A DNA stretch of 64,000 nt from Pseudorhodoferax sp. Leaf274. Lineage in GTDB: Bacteria; Pseudomonadota; Gammaproteobacteria; Burkholderiales; Burkholderiaceae_C. Below the pieces are notes generated by a model, which worked only from the letters and a program-made list of their open reading frames with translations, had not been told where the DNA came from and made no database searches. The position numbers and the translations under genes are program-made. The stretch covers positions 328,365-392,364 of the forward strand of contig NZ_LMNA01000030.1 of NCBI RefSeq assembly GCF_001422445.1. Reading direction: 5' to 3'. Numbering within the stretch: position 1 is the stretch's first letter; every line of letters begins with the position of its first letter. Shown here in pieces: positions 7,901 through 14,846 of this stretch.

Positions 7901-10832
7901 CATCACGCCGGCCCGGCTGACGGCCACGCAGGCCGCGGCGCAGAACAAGGTCTATGACGCGAGCACGCAGGCCAGCATCGCCGTGGGTGGCATCACGGGC
8001 CTGGTGGGCAGCGAGACGGTGCAGGTGCGCGGGCAGGGCACGTTCGCCGACAAGAACGTGGGCACCGGCAAGGCCGTGGGCAACGCCCAGTTCACGCTGG
8101 CCAACGGCAGCAATGGCGGACTGGCGGCCAACTACGTGTTCGACGCGCCCTCGGTGTCGTACACGGCCGACATCACGCGCAGGGCGGTGGCCATCGGCGG
8201 CCTGACCGCGGCCAGCAAGGTCTACGACACGACGACCAACGCCACGCTCGTCGGCTCGGCCTTCGTCACGCCGCTGGCGGGCGACCAGCTGGGCCTGACA
8301 GGCACGCCCTCGGCGCAGTTCTCGGACAAGAACGCCGGCACCGCCAAGACGGTGCTGCTCACGGGCCTGGGCCTTTCGGGTGCCGACGCCGGCAACTACC
8401 AGCTGAGCCCCACCAGCCTGCAGGCCGACATCACGCGCCTGCTGCTTTCCATCGGCGGCCTGACGGCGGCCAGCAAGGTCTACGACGCGACGACCGGCGC
8501 CACGCTCTCGGGCACGGCCTTCGTCACGGCGCTGGCGGGCGACCAGCTGAGCCTGACAGGCACGCCCTCGGCGCGGTTCTCGGACAAGAACGCCGGCACC
8601 GCCAAGACGGTGCTGCTCTCGGGCCTGGGCCTGGCCGGTGCCGACGCCGGCAACTACCAGCTCGGCACGGCCGGCCCGCAGGCCGACATCACCCGCAGGC
8701 TGGTGGCGCTCGGCGGCCTGACGGCGGCCAGCAAGGTCTACGACGCGACGACCAACGCCACGCTGGTCGGCACCGCCTTCGTCACGCCGCTGGCCGGCGA
8801 CCTGCTGGGCGTGAGCGGCACGGCCTCGGCGCAGTTCACGGACAGGAACGCCGGCACCGCCAAGACGGTGCTGCTCACGGGCCTGGGTTTGGCGGGGGCC
8901 GACGCCGGCAACTACCAGCTGAGCCCGGTGAGCCTGCAGGCCGACATCACGCGACTGCTGCTGTCCGTCGGCGGCCTGACGGCGGCCAGCAAGGTCTACG
9001 ACGCGACGACCAATGCCACGCTTTCGGGCACGGCCTTCGTCACGCCTGTGGGCGGCGACCAGCTGGGCCTGACGGGCACGCCCTCGGCGCAGTTCTCGGA
9101 CAGGAACGCCGGCACCGCCAAGACGGTGCTGGTCACGGGCCTGGGCCTGGCCGGTGCCGACGCCGGCAACTACCAGCTGAATCCGGCTGCGCTGCGGGCC
9201 GACATCACGCCCGCGCAACTGCTCTATGTGGCCGACGTGGCCACGCGCATCGTCGGTGCGCCGCCCACGGGCCTCACCGGCACCGTGAAGGGCTTCCAGG
9301 GCGCGGACACCCAGGCCGATGCCACCACCGGCACGGCCAGCTTCTCCGTGCCCGAGGCCGTGACGCGGGTGGGTTCCTACGCCATCGAGGGCAGCGGCCT
9401 GCGCGCGCAGAACTACGTCTTCGCGCAGGCGCCCGGCAACGCCACGGCCCTGCAGGCGGTGCCGGCGCGCGTCGACGATGGCGGCGCGCGGGCCGACGTG
9501 TCGGTGCAGGCGGCCGTCCAGTCCCTGGAAGTGCCGACCTTGCCGCGCACGCAGGCCGTCAGCGGCCTGGCCGACATCAGCGTGGCGCGCAGCACCGCCT
9601 CGCCTGCGGCGGCCGGAGCGGCGACCGGGGCGGCGACCGGGGCGGCCGCCGGCAGCACCACGCCGGCCGGCTCGGCGGCAGACTTCGGCAGCGTGCGCGT
9701 GGGCAGCCTGTCGCGGGGCGACCTGCAGGCCCTGCTGGATGGGCGCGACCGCTACAAGAAGACCGTGTTCGCCGAGTCGATCACCAAGCTCGAACAGGAC
9801 CCGTCGCTGGCCGACATGCAGGCCTGCACCAGCATGGCGCAGGCGCAGGCCGGCGGCTGCCTCGTGACCGCGGAGCTGCGCGCGCAAGCCCAGGCGGGCA
9901 TGGCGGCGGCACCGCCGGCCGCGGCCGCACAGGCCGCGCCCGCACCTGCTGCGCCCCCGGCTGCCGCTGCGGCCGCCGCCACGCCGCCCGCCGCCGCACA
10001 GGCCGCAGCGGTGGCCGCTGCGGCCGCGCCGACGCTGGGCCAGACACCACCGTCGACGCCCGCGCTCGCCAGCCGGCGGCGCGTGCAGACGGCCTCGCTG
10101 CCGCAGATCGAGCGCAAGGTGGCGCTGGTGATCGGCGTGAACCGCTACGACGACGCCAGCATCCCGCAGCTGGGCAATGCGGTCGGCGATGCGCAGGCGC
10201 TGGGACGGCTGTTCGAGAGCAAGCTGGGCTACGAGACGGTGGTGCTGGAGAACAGCTCCAAGTCGGCCGTCGTGGCCGCGCTGAACCGGCTGGCCCTGGA
10301 GCTGGGCCCGCGCGACTCGGCCCTGATCTACTACGCCGGGCACGGCGAACTCATCGAGTCGACGGGCCAGGGCTACTGGCAGCTGCGCGACAGCGATGCC
10401 AAGAAGCCCGAGACCTGGCTGTCCAACGCCGACATCGCGCGCTTGATGCAGCAGATCGGCGCCTCGCAGGTGGCGTTGATCTCGGACAGCTGCTATTCGG
10501 GCTCGCTGGCCGAGGGCGAGCGCATCCGCGCCACGCCGGGGCAGGCCGACCCGGGCAAGCTGCTGAACCAGAAGGCGGTGGTCGCCATGTCTTCCGGCGG
10601 CAACGAGCCGGTGTTCGATGCGGGCAAGGGTGGGCATTCGCCGTTCGCCTGGAACCTGCTGAACTCGCTGGGCCAGGTGGACAACTGGCAGCCCGGCGGC
10701 AACGTGTTCGAGCGTGTGCGCTTCGCCGTGGCGCGCGAGCTGCCGCAGCGCCCGCGCTATGGCGCCGGCGCCGGCCACCAGCGCGGCGCCGACTACCTGT
10801 TCGAGCAGCGCCAGCTCGAACAGGGCAACTGA
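4980..10832 (+). CDS. Giant TpsA exoprotein: haemagglutinin TPS domain, MBG/YDG repeats, C-terminal caspase-like domain
   Basis: 1950-residue exoprotein exported by the TpsB encoded just upstream. A signal peptide ends around residue 40 (PHAGAQ). The filamentous-haemagglutinin secretion domain follows (about 45-300) with the signature NPNG at residues 122-125. Next comes a beta-helix-like stretch with many Asn/Gly. Six MBG/YDG-type modules follow, with the YD core at about residues 902, 992, 1082, 1168, 1254 and 1340. The last four are near-identical 86-residue repeats. An Ala/Pro-rich linker (about 1630-1700) leads to a caspase/metacaspase-like domain (about 1710-1935) with the catalytic pair visible: His1788 in YYAGHGE and Cys1838 in SDSCYSG. 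TPS proteins are exported N-terminus first, so the caspase occupies the place of the FhaB-type prodomain. A role in self-processing, or as a delivered protease, is inference. Confidence 0.92.
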   Translation: MSSKPHAPSTRPRGPAPRPHRLALALAAGSLLTLPHAGAQVLPSGAVVAAGQAQIAVNGANMTVTNTANTILNWNSFSIGAQNAVRFQQPGAASQVLNRVTGNDPSQILGQLSSNGKVWLLNPNGVLFGQGARIDVAGLVTSTLRLNDQDWLAGRYAFGAGNPGAAVVNQGELRSTLGGRVVLLGATVRNEGLIEAPGGQVLLAAGESLELVDTGAPHLSVRITAPQGEALNLGTLRASGGRIDVHAAVVNQQGLVQADGLSAGPAGEIVLQASGRLNLADGSSTSAASAGGQGGQVKLLGREVGLFGHARVDASGASGGGEVLVGGGLQGKDASVPNADAVYFGRDAQIKADATVQGDGGRIVLWSDSATRAFGSLSARGGAQGGDGGFVETSGGWLDARPLAIDVGAAHGKAGQWLLDPYNITIANGVSGSGYDANFTANADNAVIDANTLTAALNAGTNVTVSTGGPAGTQAGNISMGGASIVTNAVNPGSLTLIADADITLTGATIDSATYGGRMPVSLFAGRGGSGGISLSVSTIRTGGGNVILGGYGTGTTADGNSFSGAAPGGVTVFGGTLDAAGGRLEINATRASGNAIDMSNFGDYRAADIVMRGQSTAGAGVSINVSSLAATHSLSIDGRGTGKGVYIYRSELSVQPVALDSTASMSVVGRSEGVAAGVDLQSSTATSAQLRVSNGASMALRGANIYDPEALGYQAAVNLINAYSDGYGGSVPLLYSDSYGGPISVSALGLDNEIAGRGLIARANAGSLAMIAPGNLSLDAARLDAAGPIELRAREIELANNTAIVSGASGDAIVLSGNGPVAMEYFFNDNPGALSTPNGRWIAWGSDVLASSSFQDGGLAYDFKRYGVGSSADWAGDSGNGFVFSAGQTAGVNLFALNKTYDGTTQAQLSGGSASGVNGDTGSLRSGATAAFADKNAGTGKTVSLTSADPFAMFDSNGKPVYGYTFSGTGSATITPARLTATQAAAQNKVYDASTQASIAVGGITGLVGSETVQVRGQGTFADKNVGTGKAVGNAQFTLANGSNGGLAANYVFDAPSVSYTADITRRAVAIGGLTAASKVYDTTTNATLVGSAFVTPLAGDQLGLTGTPSAQFSDKNAGTAKTVLLTGLGLSGADAGNYQLSPTSLQADITRLLLSIGGLTAASKVYDATTGATLSGTAFVTALAGDQLSLTGTPSARFSDKNAGTAKTVLLSGLGLAGADAGNYQLGTAGPQADITRRLVALGGLTAASKVYDATTNATLVGTAFVTPLAGDLLGVSGTASAQFTDRNAGTAKTVLLTGLGLAGADAGNYQLSPVSLQADITRLLLSVGGLTAASKVYDATTNATLSGTAFVTPVGGDQLGLTGTPSAQFSDRNAGTAKTVLVTGLGLAGADAGNYQLNPAALRADITPAQLLYVADVATRIVGAPPTGLTGTVKGFQGADTQADATTGTASFSVPEAVTRVGSYAIEGSGLRAQNYVFAQAPGNATALQAVPARVDDGGARADVSVQAAVQSLEVPTLPRTQAVSGLADISVARSTASPAAAGAATGAATGAAAGSTTPAGSAADFGSVRVGSLSRGDLQALLDGRDRYKKTVFAESITKLEQDPSLADMQACTSMAQAQAGGCLVTAELRAQAQAGMAAAPPAAAAQAAPAPAAPPAAAAAAATPPAAAQAAAVAAAAAPTLGQTPPSTPALASRRRVQTASLPQIERKVALVIGVNRYDDASIPQLGNAVGDAQALGRLFESKLGYETVVLENSSKSAVVAALNRLALELGPRDSALIYYAGHGELIESTGQGYWQLRDSDAKKPETWLSNADIARLMQQIGASQVALISDSCYSGSLAEGERIRATPGQADPGKLLNQKAVVAMSSGGNEPVFDAGKGGHSPFAWNLLNSLGQVDNWQPGGNVFERVRFAVARELPQRPRYGAGAGHQRGADYLFEQRQLEQGN
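8193..9224 (+). repeat. Four tandem 258-bp repeats (86-residue MBG/YDG modules) inside the TpsA gene
   Basis: Four consecutive copies start at 8193, 8451, 8709 and 8967, exactly 258 bp apart. They are in frame with the coding sequence. Each opens with the codons for GGLTAASKVYD and contains NAGTAKTVL and GADAGNYQL. Copies differ by scattered substitutions, for example DTTTNATLVG, DATTGATLSG and DATTNATLVG after KVYD. High DNA identity in frame makes copy-number change by recombination likely. The final copy runs into a diverged sequence after DITPAQL. Confidence 0.9.
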
Positions 10833-10844
10833 CATTCCCCGGCA

Positions 10845-10861
10845 GGTCCGCTGCGCGGACC
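10845..10861 (+). other. Short GC hairpin between the TpsA gene and ompA-like gene
   Basis: Perfect 7-bp inverted repeat GGTCCGC-TGC-GCGGACC in the 56-bp gap after the TpsA stop. There is no T-tract, so it is unlikely to be a full intrinsic terminator. It could slow transcription or protect the upstream mRNA. The function is a guess. Confidence 0.35.
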
Positions 10862-10888
10862 GCCGTCAACACAGAAGGAAGCTGGCAC

Positions 10889-11473
10889 ATGAACACCACT
10901 CGACACACCCTCAAGAAGGCCATCGTGCTGAGCGTCGCGCTCGGCATGGGCGCGGCGGCGTTTGCGCAGAGCGGCTCGGCCAACCCGGTGCTGCGCGGCG
11001 CCCAGGTCACCGAAGACGCACTCGTGGACGCGCTGGCCATCGACCAGCCCGAGGTCGCCGGCGGCGGCGCCACGCGGGGCTTCCGCCCGGCCACGCGCCC
11101 CGGTGGCGCCGCACCGGCCAAGGCCGGGCCCGGCAAGGCCAGCCTGCTGCTGACCTTCGGCACCGACTCGGCGGACATCAGCCCCGAGACGCAGAACGTG
11201 CTGGACACGCTGGCGCGCGCGCTGCAGTCGGACGCCCTGGCGGGCTTCAGCTTCAAGGTCGAAGGCCATGCCGATGCGCGTGGCGATGCCGACCACAACC
11301 AGCGCCTGTCGCAGCTGCGCGCCGAATCCGTGGCCGCCTACCTGGTCAACAAGCACGGCATCCTGCCCGAGCGGCTGTCCGCCATCGGCAAGGGCTCGGC
11401 CGAGCCGCTCAACAAGGCCCGCATCGATGCGGCGGAGAACCGCCGCGTCACCATCGTGACGACGCGCAACTGA
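10889..11473 (+). CDS. Periplasmic OmpA-C-domain protein
   Basis: 194-residue exported protein with a signal peptide (AAAFAQ, cleavage near residue 26), a variable Gly/Pro/Ala stretch and a C-terminal OmpA-like peptidoglycan-binding domain (about residues 88-192). Domain hallmarks are LTFGTDSADISPE, KVEGHADARGD and NQRLSQLRAESVAAYL, and it ends in ENRRVTIV. There is no N-terminal barrel and no lipobox, so it is probably soluble or wall-bound in the periplasm. It lies 56 bp after the TpsA gene and 18 bp before the next gene, consistent with one operon. It may anchor or guide the TPS machinery at the cell wall; that link rests on position only. Confidence 0.85.
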   Translation: MNTTRHTLKKAIVLSVALGMGAAAFAQSGSANPVLRGAQVTEDALVDALAIDQPEVAGGGATRGFRPATRPGGAAPAKAGPGKASLLLTFGTDSADISPETQNVLDTLARALQSDALAGFSFKVEGHADARGDADHNQRLSQLRAESVAAYLVNKHGILPERLSAIGKGSAEPLNKARIDAAENRRVTIVTTRN

Positions 11474-11491
11474 GCCCGGCCCCGGCGCCGC

Positions 11492-12520
11492 ATGCCCCAC
11501 CCGAAACCTGGGCAAGGCTCCGCTGCCCGGCCCGCGCGCGCCGCTGCGCCCGTGCGAAGGCGGCCGGCGCCCGTCCCCGTCCGGCGCCGGCCGGGCCGCG
11601 GCCTGGCGGTCTTCGCGGTGGCGTTGGCCATGTCGGGCGGGGCGGCATGGTGGTGGTGGCGGCCGCCTGCGCCCGCGCCGGTGGCGCCTGCGGTGCCGGC
11701 CGTGGCTGCACCGGCGCCCACGCGCATCGAGATCGCCGAGGCCACCGTCACGCAGATGCTGCAGCAGCAGCCGCTGCAGGACTGGCGCATCGCGCGGCTG
11801 CAGGGCAACGCGGCCGTGCTCGTGATCGAGTTCCCGGGGCTGCTGTCCCAGGGCCAGGCCATGAACCGCGTGGCCGCGCTGCTGGAGAAGAAGGGCGCGA
11901 GCCGCGATCGCGTGCTCGGCGATGCCGAACTGGCCAGCCTCATCCGCGCCAGCGGCGACAACGCCGCCACCTTCTACCTGGGCCACGACTACACCGCCGA
12001 GGGACTCGCGCGCTTCTTCAGCCTCGCGCAGGCGCAGGGCGTGGCGCTCGCGGCGGCCGAGCTGAGGTTGCGCCAGCTGCTGCTGGACACCGGGATGCTG
12101 GCCGAAGGCGGTGGCGGTGGCGCGCCGGCGTACCGCGCCACCGGGCCCGGCGCGGTCGTCAGCTTCAGCGCCGTGCAGGCCGACGATCCGGCCACCACGC
12201 AGGACGAGAGCATGGACGAACGGCGGCGCGCCTCGGTGCTGCGCCATGAACTCAGCCACGGCGATTTCTTCACCAAGGCGTCGTACCGCGCCCACTGCTG
12301 GCGCTTCTGGCGCCAGCTCGACGACGCCGAGCGGGCGTCGTGGCGGCGCTACCTGCGCGGCCTGGGCTATGACGATGCCGACGAGGAACTCATGGTCAAC
12401 GAGACCCAGGCGCTGCTGATGCACACGCCCGACACGCGCGATTTCAACGCGGCTGCGCTGGGCGTGACACCGGCGCAGCTGGAGGCCTTGCGCATGCGCT
12501 TCCAGCTCAGCGCACCCTAG
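11492..12520 (+). CDS. Membrane-anchored protein with HExxH zinc-protease signature
   Basis: 342 residues. A cationic Arg/Pro-rich N-terminus (1-36) is followed by one transmembrane segment (about 37-53, with a WWWW end), a Pro/Ala linker and a C-terminal domain that should lie in the periplasm. That domain contains HELSHG at residues 252-257, a match to the HExxH zinc motif (His252, Glu253, His256). A downstream NETQA places Glu304 where a gluzincin third ligand could sit. I do not recognise the family by name. As the fourth gene of the TPS operon, 18 bp after the OmpA-like gene, it could process the exoprotein or its cell-wall surroundings. Protease activity is inferred from the motif alone. 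Confidence 0.65.
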   Translation: MPHPKPGQGSAARPARAAAPVRRRPAPVPVRRRPGRGLAVFAVALAMSGGAAWWWWRPPAPAPVAPAVPAVAAPAPTRIEIAEATVTQMLQQQPLQDWRIARLQGNAAVLVIEFPGLLSQGQAMNRVAALLEKKGASRDRVLGDAELASLIRASGDNAATFYLGHDYTAEGLARFFSLAQAQGVALAAAELRLRQLLLDTGMLAEGGGGGAPAYRATGPGAVVSFSAVQADDPATTQDESMDERRRASVLRHELSHGDFFTKASYRAHCWRFWRQLDDAERASWRRYLRGLGYDDADEELMVNETQALLMHTPDTRDFNAAALGVTPAQLEALRMRFQLSAP

Positions 12521-12541
12521 CCGGACTGGCCGCCCGAGGCC

Positions 12542-13231
12542 TTAGCGGCAGATGCCGTAGGGCCCGCGGTCGAAGTGGAAGTGGTCGGCGTGGGCCTGGT
12601 TGTAGTCGGGCCCCAGCACGCCCGTGAACAGCCCGCAGGCGCCCTCGTGCACCGACCGCAGGAACTGCGCCGCCGGCCCGGGCCGCCCCCAGTCGCGCGC
12701 CACGCCGATGCGCCGGCCGTCCTGCAGCACGAAGCCCGCCAGGTCCACCGCATTGGCCGTGGCGTGCTGGCTGCGCCGGCCGGCCGTGCTGCCGGCCACG
12801 TTCCGGCAGGCGTAGCTGCCGTAGTGCTCGATGCTGCGCACCGGCTGGCCGAACCACAGCTGGGCCTGCGGCTGCAGCACGTGGCGCTCCCACAGCGCCA
12901 GCGAGGCGGCCGCCACGCAGGTCATCGCGAGCGGCTGGCCGATGGACACCGCGGTGCGCTGCACCTGGATGGCGTCGTGCATGCCGCAGCCGGGGCCGGT
13001 GTCGCGGTCGGCGATGGGCTGGAAGCGCCACGGTGTGTCGGCCATCAGGGCCAGGCAGGCCTCGGGCTGTGCGGCCAGGCGCTGCAGCTTGTGGCGCGTG
13101 AGCCAGTTGGGCGGCTCCGCGTAGTGCAGCGGCGCCCACGGGTTGTGGCGGTCGGGCAGCGTCCAGTGGTGCCCATGCGTGGCGATGGCGGCCAGGCCGG
13201 CCAATGCCAACACGGCCAGCAGCCACTTCAT
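12542..13231 (-). CDS. Extensin-like family protein
   Basis: 229-residue protein with an N-terminal hydrophobic signal/anchor (MKWLLAVLALAGLAAIATHG) and an extensin-like C-terminal domain (about 60-229). The domain is recognised from CGMHDAIQVQR, RSIEHYGSYACRN, SQHATANAVDLAGF and the terminal HADHFHFDRGPYGICR. The conserved His/Asp residues (SxHAxxxAxD and DHFHxD) resemble the zinc-binding D-Ala-D-Ala peptidase (VanY/MepA) fold, so a murein-related role is plausible but untested. It is convergent with the TPS operon, 21 bp from its end, and lies 14 bp after the rhomboid gene with which it is probably cotranscribed. The stop is a TAA at 12542. Confidence 0.85.
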   Translation of the reverse strand: MKWLLAVLALAGLAAIATHGHHWTLPDRHNPWAPLHYAEPPNWLTRHKLQRLAAQPEACLALMADTPWRFQPIADRDTGPGCGMHDAIQVQRTAVSIGQPLAMTCVAAASLALWERHVLQPQAQLWFGQPVRSIEHYGSYACRNVAGSTAGRRSQHATANAVDLAGFVLQDGRRIGVARDWGRPGPAAQFLRSVHEGACGLFTGVLGPDYNQAHADHFHFDRGPYGICR

Positions 13232-13245
13232 GGGCCGGGCCGGCC

Positions 13246-13830
13246 TCAGCGCCGCCCGAACGGTGGCTGGCCGCGCCAGTAGCGGATCACCAGCCAGCCG
13301 CCCAGCAGCCCGCCCAGGTGGGCGAAGTGGGCGATGCCGCTGGCGCTGCCGGTCACGCCCAGCGTGAGTTCGATGGCGCCGTAGAGCATCACGAAGGCCC
13401 AGGCCGGCATCGGGATCGGCGGCAGCAGCGGCGTGATGCGGCGCTGCGGAAACACCATGGCAAAGCCCATCAACATGCCGAACAGGCCGCCCGAGGCGCC
13501 CACCGTGGGCGCCATGCTGCCGCCCATGCCGGTGACCAGCAGCTGTGCCAGCGCGGCCGTGCCCACACTGGCGGCATAGAACACGCCGAGCCGGCGCGAG
13601 CCCCAGACGCGTTCGAGCTCGCCGCCGAACATCCACACGCCATACATGTTGAAGGCCAGGTGCATGAGGCTGCCATGCAGGAAGGCGTAGGTGCCGACCT
13701 GCCAGGGCATGAACATGCCCGATTCCAGCGGCCACAGCGCGAACCAGGCCATGATGTCGCCGTCCAGCAGCATCTGGAGTACGAATACGCCGATGTTGGC
13801 GACGAGCAGGGCCTGGGTCAGTGGTGGCAT
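13246..13830 (-). CDS. Rhomboid family intramembrane serine protease
   Basis: 194-residue six-helix rhomboid protease. The catalytic serine lies in GASGG (about residue 113) and the catalytic histidine in the last helix (AHFAHLGGLLGG). The loop-1 and helix-2 motifs ESGMFMPWQVGTYAFLHGSLMHLAFNMY are typical, including HxxxN, which stabilises the oxyanion. The protein is short, with no extra cytoplasmic domains. Rhomboids cleave single-pass membrane proteins within the bilayer. Its neighbour across the convergent junction is the TPS operon, whose last gene encodes a single-pass protein, but any substrate relation is speculation. It is first of a two-gene minus-strand unit with the extensin-like gene. 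Confidence 0.93.
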   Translation of the reverse strand: MPPLTQALLVANIGVFVLQMLLDGDIMAWFALWPLESGMFMPWQVGTYAFLHGSLMHLAFNMYGVWMFGGELERVWGSRRLGVFYAASVGTAALAQLLVTGMGGSMAPTVGASGGLFGMLMGFAMVFPQRRITPLLPPIPMPAWAFVMLYGAIELTLGVTGSASGIAHFAHLGGLLGGWLVIRYWRGQPPFGRR

Positions 13831-13893
13831 GCCGCGATGCTATGCGAGCCGCGTTGGCCGTCCGCCGGATGCGGGATTGGCGGGCTCGGCTTC

Positions 13894-14715
13894 TCAGTAG
13901 CTGTTCGAGCGCCCGGCCGCGGCGCCCGTGTCGCGCCACTGCGCCGCGATGCCGTCCACGCCGTTGCGCAGCACCAGCATGTCCATCGCCACGGCCACGA
14001 ACTGCGCGCCCAGCGCGATGCAGGCGCGGGCGCGTTCGGCGTCGGCCATCAGGATGCCGGGCGCCTTGCCGGCGCGGCGGATGCGCACGATGGCGTCGTC
14101 GATGGCGGCGTCCACCTCGGGGTGGCGCGGCTGGCCGGGGTGGCCCATACTGGCCGACAGGTCGGCCGGGCCGATGAAGATGCCGTCGATGCCATCGATG
14201 GCAGCGATCGCCTCGATCTGCGCCAGCGCTTCGCGCGTTTCCACCTGCACCAGCAGGCAGATGTCCTCGTGCGCGTGTTCCACGTAGCCGGCCGTGCGGC
14301 CGAAGTTCGTGGCCCGCGTGGAGCCGCCCATGCCGCGCACGCCGGCCGGCGCATAGCGCGTGGCGCGCACGGCCGCGCGGGCTTCGTCGGCGTTCTGCAC
14401 GAAGGGCAGCAGCAGGCTGCGCGCGCCGATGTCCAGGTAGCGCTTGATGAGCACGGTGTCGTTCCAGGCCGGGCGCACCACGGGCTCCATGGGCGTGGCA
14501 CCCGCGGCGGGCGTGGCCGAGGCCACGGCCTGCAGCTGGTTCAGCATCAGCGGCACGTCGCTCGGGGTGTGCTCGGTGTCCAGCAGGCCCCAGTCGTAGC
14601 CCGCGCCGGCCACGAGTTCGGTGGCGTAGGGCGAGGCCAGCGTGGACCAGATGCCGATCTGCGTGCGGCCTTCGCGCAGCGCGCGCTTGAAGAGGTTGGT
14701 TTGCAAGGTGTTCAT
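13894..14715 (-). CDS. HpcH/HpaI family aldolase
   Basis: 273-residue class II, metal-dependent aldolase of the HpcH/HpaI (GarL) family, which cleaves or forms 2-keto-3-deoxy acids with release of pyruvate. Family signatures are FKRALREGRTQIGIW at the start, GYDWGLLDTEHTPSD (a general-base region), VRPAWNDTVLIKRYLDIGA, GVRGMGGSTRA with the catalytic Arg, and the metal site VQVETREAL ... FIGPADLSASMG. The substrate cannot be read from sequence; 4-hydroxy-2-oxo acids from aromatic or sugar-acid breakdown are typical. The ATG at 14715 is preceded by GGGGTCCGT... with no strong ribosome site. It is 131 bp downstream of the TlpA-like gene on the same strand. Confidence 0.9.
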   Translation of the reverse strand: MNTLQTNLFKRALREGRTQIGIWSTLASPYATELVAGAGYDWGLLDTEHTPSDVPLMLNQLQAVASATPAAGATPMEPVVRPAWNDTVLIKRYLDIGARSLLLPFVQNADEARAAVRATRYAPAGVRGMGGSTRATNFGRTAGYVEHAHEDICLLVQVETREALAQIEAIAAIDGIDGIFIGPADLSASMGHPGQPRHPEVDAAIDDAIVRIRRAGKAPGILMADAERARACIALGAQFVAVAMDMLVLRNGVDGIAAQWRDTGAAAGRSNSY

Positions 14716-14846
14716 GTCAGGGGTCCGTCGTGTGGGGCCGCGCGCGATGCGGATGTTGCCGGCCTTGCGCCATTGTGCGGCCTCGTCGGCCACGAGGCTC
14801 TGCTGTGCCGGTGCCGCGGCGCGCGCATGCCCGCGACGCGTGAGGT

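Noticed and set aside
8193..9224. A CRISPR array because of regular repeats.
   Set aside because: The period is 258 bp, the repeats are in frame and protein-coding, and there are no short spacers.
4923..10835. A 1970-residue minus-strand open frame opposite the TpsA gene.
   Set aside because: Its translation is low-complexity Arg/Ala/Gly/His, with no domains; it is an artefact of GC-rich codons and internal repeats on the opposite strand.
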